Shown here in pieces: positions 25,447-32,578 of a stretch of 36,252 nucleotides of DNA. Under the pieces are notes generated by a model. The model was not told the DNA's origin. It searched no databases and was given only the letters and a program-made list of their open reading frames with translations. Source of the DNA: an uncultured Verrucomicrobiota bacterium (GTDB lineage: Bacteria; Verrucomicrobiota; Verrucomicrobiia; Limisphaerales; UBA8199); contig CAIQQM010000155.1 of assembly GCA_903873945.1 (NCBI GenBank), forward strand, positions 1 to 36,252, written 5' to 3'. Each line of letters opens with the position of its first letter. Position 1 is the stretch's first letter. The position numbers and the translations under genes were made by a program.

Positions 25447-26073
25447 TTAATGGGCTGCTAACAGGCCAAATTGTTGAATGGCGGCGCGGGATTTCTCCGG
25501 TGTTTCGTGCAGTATGACTTGCCAGCCGCGAGCCGTGCCCGTGGCAATGTTTTCCGGGCGGTCATCCAGATATAAAATTTCCGATCCCCGTTTGCCGGTC
25601 CGGCGTTCAACCACCTCGTAAAGCCGCGCGTCCGGCTTCATCGCGCCGTGCTCGTACGAAAAGACGTACCCATCGAAAGTGTTGAAAAATGGAAAGCTGC
25701 GGCGGATATGGCTCACGGCCAATTCGTTCGTGTTTGAAAAAATGAACCTCGGAACTCCCTGCCGCCTCAACGTGCTCTGGAGTTCGATCATGGGTTCGAT
25801 GGGCACAAAGATGTCGCTGAAAGGTCCGCCAAACTCATCAAGGCTTCCGGAGAAACCTGTGGCGGCACAGACCTTTCTGTAGAATTGTTCGGTGGTTAGG
25901 AGTCCCGTCTCGTACTGGCAGAGCAGGGGAGAGCGGCTGAGAAAATCTTCCAAATCCTCTCCCTGTGCCTGGATCACTTTGCAGCGGGATGTCATTTTTC
26001 CAGCCGCGATGGAATAGTCGAAGTCCACCAGGACCTTGCCCAGATCAAAGACGACAACCGACGGCGGATTCAC
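25447..26073 (-). CDS. HAD-like hydrolase (YihX / epoxide hydrolase N-terminal type)
   Basis: Protein of 208 residues of the HAD superfamily. Motif I is VVVFDLGKVLVDFD with nucleophile D10; the residue two positions later is Gly rather than Asp, as in YihX-like and FDLGGVL-type members. Motif II is RFIFSNTNE, the motif III Lys lies in GAMKPDARLYE and motif IV is ILYLDDRPENI. A helical cap (about 20-90) includes ETGLLTTEQFYRKVCAATG. The start overlaps the RecR stop in atga, so translation is probably coupled to recR. The best guess is a small phosphatase on a sugar or nucleotide phosphate; the substrate cannot be told from sequence. Confidence 0.9.
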   Translation of the reverse strand: MNPPSVVVFDLGKVLVDFDYSIAAGKMTSRCKVIQAQGEDLEDFLSRSPLLCQYETGLLTTEQFYRKVCAATGFSGSLDEFGGPFSDIFVPIEPMIELQSTLRRQGVPRFIFSNTNELAVSHIRRSFPFFNTFDGYVFSYEHGAMKPDARLYEVVERRTGKRGSEILYLDDRPENIATGTARGWQVILHETPEKSRAAIQQFGLLAAH

Positions 26074-26672
26074 GGCATTTCGCGCCGGCCTTCAAGCGCG
26101 CGGCTCAGCGTGAGTTCGTCGGCAAACTCCAGGCCGGTGCCTGCCGGGAGGCCATGCGCGATTCGCGTGATCTTCAGTTCGCCACGCGCCAGCCGTTTGG
26201 CCAGGTAGAAGCTCGTGGCGTCACCCTCCACATCCGTGCCCAGCGCGATGACGATTTCCTTGATTGGCTCCTGGGCGAGGCGCTTCTCCAGCTCGGCGAT
26301 GCGCAGGTCTTCGGGTTCAATCCCGTTCAGCGGCGAGATCTTGCCCCGCAGCACGTGGTACTTGCCCCGGAACGTGCCGGATTTCTCGATGCTGATGATG
26401 TCCACCGGCCGCTCGACGATGCAAACCAGGGAGGCGTCTCGGCGCGGGTCGGAGCAAACCGCACAGGGAGACTTTTCCGTCAGCGCGCCGCACACTGCGC
26501 AAAGCTGAACCCGGTCGCGCGCGGTGACGAGAATCTGGGCGAGTTGTTTGACTGCGCCGGTCTCCGCCTGGACGAGATGCAACGCGATGCGCTCAGCGGA
26601 ACGCGGCCCGATGCCGGGCAGCTTGCTGAGCGCGCCGATGAGCGAGGCGACAGGTTCGGGCAGTGCAGCCAT
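26070..26672 (-). CDS. recR: Recombination protein RecR
   Basis: DNA-binding recombination mediator that acts with RecF/RecO to load RecA. It has 200 residues, the usual length. A helix-hairpin-helix region at the N-terminus (ALSKLPGIGPRSAERIALHL) is followed by a C4 zinc finger (C58, C61, C70, C73 in CAVCGALTEKSPCAVC) and a Toprim domain (VCIVERPVDIISIEKSGTF, then LNGIEPEDLRI and EIVIALGTDVEGDATSFYL). The frame extends upstream to 26705; the start at 26672 (MAALPEPV) gives the normal length. It follows ebfC and overlaps the HAD gene by four bases, the classical dnaX-ebfC-recR order. Confidence 0.96.
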   Translation of the reverse strand: MAALPEPVASLIGALSKLPGIGPRSAERIALHLVQAETGAVKQLAQILVTARDRVQLCAVCGALTEKSPCAVCSDPRRDASLVCIVERPVDIISIEKSGTFRGKYHVLRGKISPLNGIEPEDLRIAELEKRLAQEPIKEIVIALGTDVEGDATSFYLAKRLARGELKITRIAHGLPAGTGLEFADELTLSRALEGRREMP

Positions 26673-26732
26673 ACGAAATGAAAAGCGGGGCTTAAGAGCC
26701 GGCATTGCCGGTTCTCATTGGCTCAATCCTCT

Positions 26733-27044
26733 TCAGGCCAGACCGGGCAGGTTGAACCCGGCGGTAACTTTGCTCATTTCGGCGTTCGAGATCTCTTTCG
26801 CCTGGTTCAGCGCCTGGTTTGCCGCGCTTAAAACCATGTCTTCGAGCAACTGGGTTTCGGCCGGGTTGGCCGCTTGCGGGTCGATCTTGATCAAGGCAAT
26901 CGTGCCGTCACATCTGGCCACGACTTTTACCGCCCCGCCGCCGCTGGTTGCTTCCACCGTGCGACTGGCGAGCCCCGATTGGATTTGTTCCACCTGCTGC
27001 TGCATTCGCGCGGCCTGTTTTACTAGCTTGCCGATGCTGGACAT
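26733..27044 (-). CDS. ebfC: YbaB/EbfC family nucleoid-associated protein
   Basis: Small DNA-binding protein of 103 residues forming tweezer-like dimers. The N-terminal half is a helix (IGKLVKQAARMQQQVEQIQ) and the centre is the conserved beta part EATSGGGAVKVVARCDGTIALIKIDP. The C-terminal helix runs through LLEDMVLSAANQALNQAKEI. It lies 49 bp after dnaX and ahead of recR, its standard location in bacteria, which strengthens the call. The start MSSIGKLVKQ is the only sensible one. Confidence 0.95.
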   Translation of the reverse strand: MSSIGKLVKQAARMQQQVEQIQSGLASRTVEATSGGGAVKVVARCDGTIALIKIDPQAANPAETQLLEDMVLSAANQALNQAKEISNAEMSKVTAGFNLPGLA

Positions 27045-27093
27045 GTGTCAGTGAATTTGTTGGCTATGAGGGTTATGGGTTGTTGAGCGAAGG

Positions 27094-28872
27094 TCAGGAG
27101 CGGACTTCAACGATCTGGCCTTTGAATATCTCCAACGCTTTTTGAATTAACGGGTCGTTCTTGAAATCATCCTTGCTGGTCGTCCCGGCCGTTGGCTTTT
27201 CTCTCCCGGGCGCAGGGGGCGCGGCGGGCCGCTTGGAAGCCGTTGTTGGGGCTGCGGTTTTTGCCGCTGGCTCAGAGGTGGCTGCGTGTGTTTGTTTCGC
27301 CGTGCCGGCGGGGGCTTCGTCCTTGATGAACTTGATTTGCGCGTCTGGATGCCCGAGTTCCATCAGCTTGCCCTGAAGCAGTGTGTGGTTGCGCGTGTTG
27401 TCCACCAGGCCGATGTGGTCCTCGAACTCGGGCTCGAAACCGATCGTTAATATGTTCTTGCTGAAAGAGACGGGGTGCGCTTCGAGCAGATAACTGCGGG
27501 TGAATGGGCTCGTCCGTCCAACCGCCTCGATCAGCTTGGCCCATAAGCCGGGCAGTTCGTCTTCCGCTGCGGGCGTTGGTGTCACCTGGCCTTCCGGTTC
27601 GGTCCTCTGTGCTGGCGTTGGAACAACCGGCGCCAGCGCGGCGGCTGCTGCGGTCGCCGCAACCTCTGTCCGGAACGGTTTCGCGCTTGCGACTGGGGTC
27701 TGGGCGGGCGTTGGGTTGGCGACAGCCTCGCCGCCGCGTCTTAGTTCTTCGAGCTTTTTGAGGAGGGCATCCACACTCGTCGCGCTGCGGGCCTGGATGG
27801 CTTTGAGCAGGGCCACTTCGATCATAATCTTCTTTGAAGTCGCGTCCCGCAAACGCATCTCCGCGTCGCCCAGCACTTCCAGGATCCGCGTGACGGTATC
27901 GGCGTCCGTCGCTTTGGATTGTTCGGCCAGCGCGGCCGCTTCGGCTTCCGAAACTTCCAGCATCGTGAGGTCTCCGCGCGAGACCTGGAAAATCAGCAGG
28001 TTCCGGAAATGGTTCAGCAGGTCGGACAGCAAGCGGCCAAGGTCCTTGCCGTTATTGGCCAGCTCGTTCAATTTGCGAAGCGCGCTTTCAACCTCGCCGG
28101 CCAGCACCGCGTCGGAGAGTTCCAGGAGCTGGCCTTGCGCGGCAAGCCCAAACATGGAGAGCACGTCCGGCTCCTCAATCTTGTTGCCGCAGAAGCTGAT
28201 GAGCTGGTCGAGCGTTGACTCCGCATCACGCATGGCCCCCTCCGCGCCGCGGGCGATGGCGTAAAGCGCCGTGTCGTCTATCTTCACCTTTTCCAGCTTT
28301 GCGATGTGCGCGAGATGTTTCGCGATCAGCGCCGCTGGAATCCGCCGCAGGTCGAAACGCTGGCACCGCGACAGAATCGTCGGCAGAACCTTCTCCGGAT
28401 CGGTCGTCGCGAACAGGAACTTCACATGCTCCGGCGGCTCTTCCAGGGTTTTCAGCAGCGCGTTGAATGCCGCCGTCGAGAGCATGTGCACTTCGTCGAT
28501 GATGTAGATCTTGAAGCGGGAGCTGGCCGGGGCGTATTTGCAAGTCTCGCGCAGCTCGCGCACCTGCTCGACTCCGTTGTTGCTCGCGCCGTCAATCTCC
28601 ATCACGTCCAGCGCCCGGCCCTCCGTGATTTCCTGGCAGCGCGGGTCGCCGTCATCGAAAGCAACTTTCGGACCGTCGGTGCAGTTCAGGCATTTGGCGA
28701 AAATGCGCGCGATCGTCGTTTTGCCGGTGCCGCGCGGCCCGCAAAAGATGTAGGCATGGGCGATCCGTTTCTGCTCGATGGCATGGGACAGGGTCTGCGT
28801 GACGTGCTCCTGGCCTACGACATCGTCGAAGCGTTGCGGCCGGTATTTCCGGGCTATGACTTGATAAGACAT
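27094..28872 (-). CDS. dnaX: DNA polymerase III subunit gamma/tau
   Basis: Clamp-loader ATPase of 592 residues. Walker A is GPRGTGKT (45-52), Walker B lies in IYIIDEVHML near 120-130 and the SRC motif is in LSRCQRFDLRR. The classical zinc module C-x8-C-x2-C-x2-C is altered: C64 and C79 are present, but the two middle positions are D73 and D76 at the same spacing (segment TDGPKVAFDDGDPRC). Domain III follows, then a Pro/Ala/Thr-rich stretch (about 395-440, with a second near 545-575) and a tau-like C-terminal domain. No obvious slippery A-run was noticed that would yield a separate gamma. The SRP RNA gene lies 84 bp upstream and ebfC and recR follow, as in Bacillus. Confidence 0.97.
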   Translation of the reverse strand: MSYQVIARKYRPQRFDDVVGQEHVTQTLSHAIEQKRIAHAYIFCGPRGTGKTTIARIFAKCLNCTDGPKVAFDDGDPRCQEITEGRALDVMEIDGASNNGVEQVRELRETCKYAPASSRFKIYIIDEVHMLSTAAFNALLKTLEEPPEHVKFLFATTDPEKVLPTILSRCQRFDLRRIPAALIAKHLAHIAKLEKVKIDDTALYAIARGAEGAMRDAESTLDQLISFCGNKIEEPDVLSMFGLAAQGQLLELSDAVLAGEVESALRKLNELANNGKDLGRLLSDLLNHFRNLLIFQVSRGDLTMLEVSEAEAAALAEQSKATDADTVTRILEVLGDAEMRLRDATSKKIMIEVALLKAIQARSATSVDALLKKLEELRRGGEAVANPTPAQTPVASAKPFRTEVAATAAAAALAPVVPTPAQRTEPEGQVTPTPAAEDELPGLWAKLIEAVGRTSPFTRSYLLEAHPVSFSKNILTIGFEPEFEDHIGLVDNTRNHTLLQGKLMELGHPDAQIKFIKDEAPAGTAKQTHAATSEPAAKTAAPTTASKRPAAPPAPGREKPTAGTTSKDDFKNDPLIQKALEIFKGQIVEVRS

Positions 28873-28955
28873 GGTCTCGTGAATTCAGGATTCTCGGCTT
28901 GCAATCGTCGCGTTCACTTCCAGCCCGAGCCGTATCCTGAATCGTAAATTCAAAT

Positions 28956-29047
28956 GCCAGGGTGACCACGGCAGAAGCAGAGCAAACTACCGTTGCTGCC
29001 TTCCGGCCCTGGCGGGGTTCGTAAGTCCACATTCCATGGGCCCTGGC
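28956..29047 (-). ncRNA. ffs: Bacterial small signal recognition particle RNA (4.5S RNA)
   Basis: On the minus strand the conserved apical domain is present: ccagggccggaaggcagcaa, with the GGAA tetraloop at 29004-29001 and the asymmetric-loop bases agca just after. The two ends gccaggg (29047-29041) and ccctggc (28962-28956) are complementary and close a long hairpin of about 92 nt, the size of the short SRP RNA. The RNA binds Ffh and targets membrane proteins. It sits between the M16 gene and dnaX, which is also its place in Bacillus and many other bacteria. The exact ends may extend a few bases further. Confidence 0.92.
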
Positions 29048-29091
29048 AAACCAACTGTGCCGCAGACCGGCGGGAGGCTCAAGGAGAAACC

Positions 29092-31671
29092 TCACCCCGG
29101 TTTCACAAGGGAAATCACAAACCCGTCCGGGCTGAGATATTTTTGCGCGACGGCTTTAATCTGCTCGATCGTGACGGCTTCGTAGAGCTGGTCTTCCGCG
29201 TCGATATGCTTATAGCCCAGGCCGTAGAGTTCATCCAGGGCTGTCGTCATCGCTAGCCCGCCAAGGTCCTGGCGCGCGATTTTTCTCTGCCCGACTACTT
29301 TGGCCTTGGCGCGCTTCAGTTCTTCTTTGGTGAGTCCTTCGTTGCGCAGCAGCTCCGCTTCAGTGAGCAATTCTTTTTCCACCAGGTCCGCTTTGTCCGG
29401 GGCCGTCCCGACGTAAAACGCGAAGTAGCCCGGCGTAAGCCCGGCGAAGTTTTGTGCGCCGACGTAGTAGGCCAGCCCCAGTTTCTCACGAATCCGCAGG
29501 AACAGGCGCGAGCCTAGATCGCTGCATGACTCCTGCAGTAGGTCCAGCGCATAACGCTCCGGATTATGCAGCGTTATGCCTCGGTAACCAATAACCAGCA
29601 CCGCCTGCTTTTTGTCGCGGGTTTCCGTGACCCGCTTGATGCCTTGGTTCGGCGCAAATCCCGCGAGCTGTTCCCGCTCGCCTTCGGGGGAAGTGGGCTC
29701 TGCCGCCGCCCACGATCCAAGGGCTTTTTGCACGGCCGACCGCATTGCCGCCGCTTTGACATCGCCGTATATGGCCAGCACGCACTTGTTCGGCGCCGCC
29801 AGCCGCCGATGAAATACCTTCAAGTCCGCGACCTGAATTCTTTTCACGCTCGCTTCCGCTCCGAGCACATCCAGGCCGTAGCCGGTCTTGCCGAAAAGCG
29901 CTCGGCGCATCGCCTTGGAAGCGCTCTGGAGCAACTCATCCTTTTGCGCCCGGATGCCCGCAAGTTGCACTTCGCGCTCGCGTTCGAGCGCCGCTGCCGG
30001 AAAGGCCGGGTTCCGCAAAACATCGCTAAGCAAGTCCAGCCCGGTGCCCAAATCGCTGCTGAGCACTTCGGCGTTGACACCGAAACTGTTGTTCCCGCCG
30101 TAACTGTCCAGGCTCCCGCCGACGGACTCGATCTCGATGGCGATCTTCTCGGCGGAACGTTTCTTAGTCCCCTTCACCAGCATCCGGGCGGTTAATTGTG
30201 TGATGCCGTTGTCCCGGATTGTCTCAGCCAGCACCCCGCCCCTGAACACCGCGCGAAACTCGACAAATGGAAGCCGGTGGTCTTCCTTCACCAGCAGGCA
30301 CAGGCCGTTCGCCAGCTCAAACTTTTGGATCGTGTTGTCCTGCCGGGTTTCCATGCTGGCGACCATTTTTGGGGAGGTTCCTGTTGGCAGAAGCGCATAA
30401 AGCGTCCGGTTCTCAGCCGTTAAATACTCGCGCGCGACGCGGCGCAAATCCGCGGGCGTGACTCGTTTGACCGCAGCCAGGTAGCGTTGGGAGAAATTCA
30501 GATCGTTGGCTGCCAGCCAGCTTCCGCCAAGGTCTTGCGTCTGGCCCTGCATGGTCTTGCGCGAGGATAGGATTGCGGAAACGAATTGCTTGACCGCCTT
30601 TTTCAACTCGCCGGTTGGAACCGGCAATCGCCGCATCTTTTCAACCTCGGCAAGCAGGGCCTCTTGCGCGGCCGGGAATTTGTCGGCATCGACCATCGCG
30701 CTCAGGCCGAAAAGGCCGGGCTCTCCCGGGCTGTAAGTCCAGGCATCCACCGCGTGTACCACCCCCTTCTTTTCGCGTACTTCCTGATAAAGGCGCGAAC
30801 TCCGGCCATGACCCAGCAGGGCCGCCAGCACGTCCAGCGCGGGAACATCCGGATGGCGCAATTCGGGGATATGCCACGCCATATGAAAGTGCCCAAGTTC
30901 AATCGGCGCCTCCTCGATGACCTCACGGGGTGCCGTTTGCTTGGGTTCTGCGGGCAGCACGGCTGCCGGCAGCGGCTTCGCTTTCGCCCGGGCGTAGGCC
31001 TCCCGAATTTGCGCGACCACCTCCTCATTGCGCATGTCCCCGACTACAACCAGGAAGACGTTGTTCGGCGCGTATTTCTCGCGGTAGTAGGTCAGGATGT
31101 CGTCCGGTTTCAGTTCGTTGAAAATGTCGGGATACCCGATGATCGTGAAACGACAGGCGCTTTTAGTGTAAGCCGTTTCAAACAGGCGCCGGCCCGCCCG
31201 TCGTTCCGGGTCGTCGATGTTCATGTCCATCTCGCGCAGGATGACCTGCTTTTCTTTGGCCATTTCATCCGCGGGCAGCGTCGCGTTCTGCATGATGTCG
31301 CACAGGATATCGATCGCCACCTTCGCCCCCGTGTTCGGGACGTCAATGTGATAAACGGTGCGGTCGAATGACGTGTACGCGTTCATGTGGCCGCCCGCTT
31401 CCTGCACCTCCTGGTCGATGCGGCTGCCCGGGCGCGTTGTCGTGCCTTTGAAAAGCATGTGTTCCAGCACGTGCGACAGTCCCGCGCCGAGCCAGCGCCC
31501 CTCGTGGATGCTGCCCGCCATGCACCATGCCTGGGCCGAGACTACCGGCGCGCTGTGGTCCTCGCGCATGATGATCGTCAAACCGTTGTCCAGCGTCGTT
31601 ACTCTTACCCCGGCGGGAATCGCTGGAAGTGCCGCGGCGGTTTTTTTGGCAAAGGCGGTTTTCGCAGTCAT
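29092..31671 (-). CDS. M16 family zinc peptidase, two fused M16 domains
   Basis: Pitrilysin-family protein of 859 residues, two M16 halves in one chain. The first half carries the inverted zinc motif HVLEH (H67, E70, H71 in GAGLSHVLEHMLFKGT) and the third ligand E147 in QVILREMDM. The second half begins near residue 440 (TIQKFELANGLCLLVKEDHR), lacks HxxEH and shows the LRIREKLGLAYYVGA segment, the usual inactive partner that shapes the chamber. No clear signal peptide is seen (TAKTAFAKKTAAALPAIPAG), so it may be cytoplasmic, or exported with a poorly defined leader. The start has a GAGG eight or nine bases ahead. It lies upstream of ffs-dnaX and downstream of the Minf_1886 gene, all in one direction. 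Confidence 0.94.
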   Translation of the reverse strand: MTAKTAFAKKTAAALPAIPAGVRVTTLDNGLTIIMREDHSAPVVSAQAWCMAGSIHEGRWLGAGLSHVLEHMLFKGTTTRPGSRIDQEVQEAGGHMNAYTSFDRTVYHIDVPNTGAKVAIDILCDIMQNATLPADEMAKEKQVILREMDMNIDDPERRAGRRLFETAYTKSACRFTIIGYPDIFNELKPDDILTYYREKYAPNNVFLVVVGDMRNEEVVAQIREAYARAKAKPLPAAVLPAEPKQTAPREVIEEAPIELGHFHMAWHIPELRHPDVPALDVLAALLGHGRSSRLYQEVREKKGVVHAVDAWTYSPGEPGLFGLSAMVDADKFPAAQEALLAEVEKMRRLPVPTGELKKAVKQFVSAILSSRKTMQGQTQDLGGSWLAANDLNFSQRYLAAVKRVTPADLRRVAREYLTAENRTLYALLPTGTSPKMVASMETRQDNTIQKFELANGLCLLVKEDHRLPFVEFRAVFRGGVLAETIRDNGITQLTARMLVKGTKKRSAEKIAIEIESVGGSLDSYGGNNSFGVNAEVLSSDLGTGLDLLSDVLRNPAFPAAALEREREVQLAGIRAQKDELLQSASKAMRRALFGKTGYGLDVLGAEASVKRIQVADLKVFHRRLAAPNKCVLAIYGDVKAAAMRSAVQKALGSWAAAEPTSPEGEREQLAGFAPNQGIKRVTETRDKKQAVLVIGYRGITLHNPERYALDLLQESCSDLGSRLFLRIREKLGLAYYVGAQNFAGLTPGYFAFYVGTAPDKADLVEKELLTEAELLRNEGLTKEELKRAKAKVVGQRKIARQDLGGLAMTTALDELYGLGYKHIDAEDQLYEAVTIEQIKAVAQKYLSPDGFVISLVKPG

Positions 31672-31765
31672 GAATTCATCCTCAAAAAATTCTAGCCGGA
31701 AACTTTATCACGGAAAGCCGCCCGGGCAGGGGAATGGGAGTGGAACATTCTGGCTGCGCGCGAAC

Positions 31766-32194
31766 TCATGTCCGCGTTGCTTTCGGCTCCGGCCCTGGAA
31801 CATCTTGTTTGTCCGACGGCAAAAACGGTTTGCGGAACGCTTCCCGGAAATCGTAGCCGTTTTCGAAGTCGGCGCGGCTGTCCTTCTCCGTTTTCGCCAG
31901 TAAACCGATTTCGATCATGTTGAAAACAATTTCCCCGAAGTCGCCGCAGGCATGAATGCCCCATTCTTCGAAGACCGTCATTGCCATCGGCCCGAACTGT
32001 GCCAGCGCGAAGTCGCGAATTCCGGATAGCAATTCCTGGCCTGTGATGTGCCGCGCCCGCCCGCCGCTGCCTTTGCTGATGGACTTCTGGGTGTAGTCCA
32101 ATGCTTCCCGAACGAAGGCATAAGCCTCGCGTTGATAACGCGGGTCCTTGGCCCGGATGGTTTCAACGGCTTCTTCGATATTGACCTCGTGCAT
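31766..32194 (-). CDS. Minf_1886 family protein (Planctomycete/Verrucomicrobia conserved)
   Basis: Protein of 142 residues. The segments RYQREAYAFVREALDYTQK, RHITGQELLSGIRDFALAQFG and MAMTVFEEWGIHACGDFGEIVFNMIE match the Minf_1886 / TIGR04138 family, which is largely limited to Planctomycetes and Verrucomicrobia and has no known function. There is no signal peptide, metal motif or TM helix. The C-terminal tail (SDKQDVPGPEPKATRT) is Pro-rich and probably disordered. It follows the microprotein gene by 16 bases, so they likely form one transcript. This is one of the best lineage markers in the window. Confidence 0.9.
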   Translation of the reverse strand: MHEVNIEEAVETIRAKDPRYQREAYAFVREALDYTQKSISKGSGGRARHITGQELLSGIRDFALAQFGPMAMTVFEEWGIHACGDFGEIVFNMIEIGLLAKTEKDSRADFENGYDFREAFRKPFLPSDKQDVPGPEPKATRT

Positions 32195-32210
32195 GCTGGA
32201 TAAATGGATT

Positions 32211-32354
32211 CTAAGGCTTCGCTTGCCCAGCCGCGGGTTCCGGCGGTGACTGGCTGCTGCGATACGTTTTGACCGCCCACCCGGTCAGGAGCAAGGCCAG
32301 AACGATGCACAAAACCATCTGTTCCTGTTTGGTCAAGCGATTCACACGCTTCAC
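32211..32354 (-). CDS. 47-codon single-pass membrane microprotein, GTG start
   Basis: A short gene translating as VKRVNRLTKQEQMVLCIV, then LALLLTGWAVKTYRSSQSPP, then EPAAGQAKP. It has a basic N-terminus, one hydrophobic helix (about 13-28) and a polar tail, the layout of a small inner-membrane protein. I recall the 'NRLTKQEQ.VL...GLLLTGWAVK' pattern as conserved in verrucomicrobial genomes at the head of ComEA-like helix-hairpin-helix proteins, but here no HhH domain follows. GTG at 32354 or the GTG three codons later (32345) could be the start; gagg lies about 15 bases ahead, a little far. It is 16 bases before the Minf_1886 gene. Confidence 0.6.
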   Translation of the reverse strand: MKRVNRLTKQEQMVLCIVLALLLTGWAVKTYRSSQSPPEPAAGQAKP

Positions 32355-32578
32355 TATACCGGCAGAAACCCTCTTTCACAATTCCGGAATTGAGGAGGAT
32401 CATGCACAAAATGAAAGGCGTGCGACGGCTGTTCCTTTTCCTGGAGGGAGAAGGTCAGGATGGGGGGGGGCCAAAACATAAAACTCAAATTGATTGCCAC
32501 GTTCCGCCCCGTGAGTTTGCAACCATGGCGCAAGTTGATGCTCGAAGGGTCGTGCGGTCTTGAGCCGCTCCACCTCCG
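32355..32578. other. Intergenic spacer, includes a G9 tract
   Basis: 224 bp between leuS and the microprotein. It holds a run of nine G (32462-32470) and a purine-rich stretch ctggagggagaaggtcagga ahead of it. No further gene is supported; the 60-codon minus ORF here looks like chance. Confidence 0.5.

Noticed and set aside
30586-31371. Plus-strand ORF of 261 codons inside the M16 gene
   Set aside because: Antisense to the catalytic half of the peptidase, with no family resemblance.
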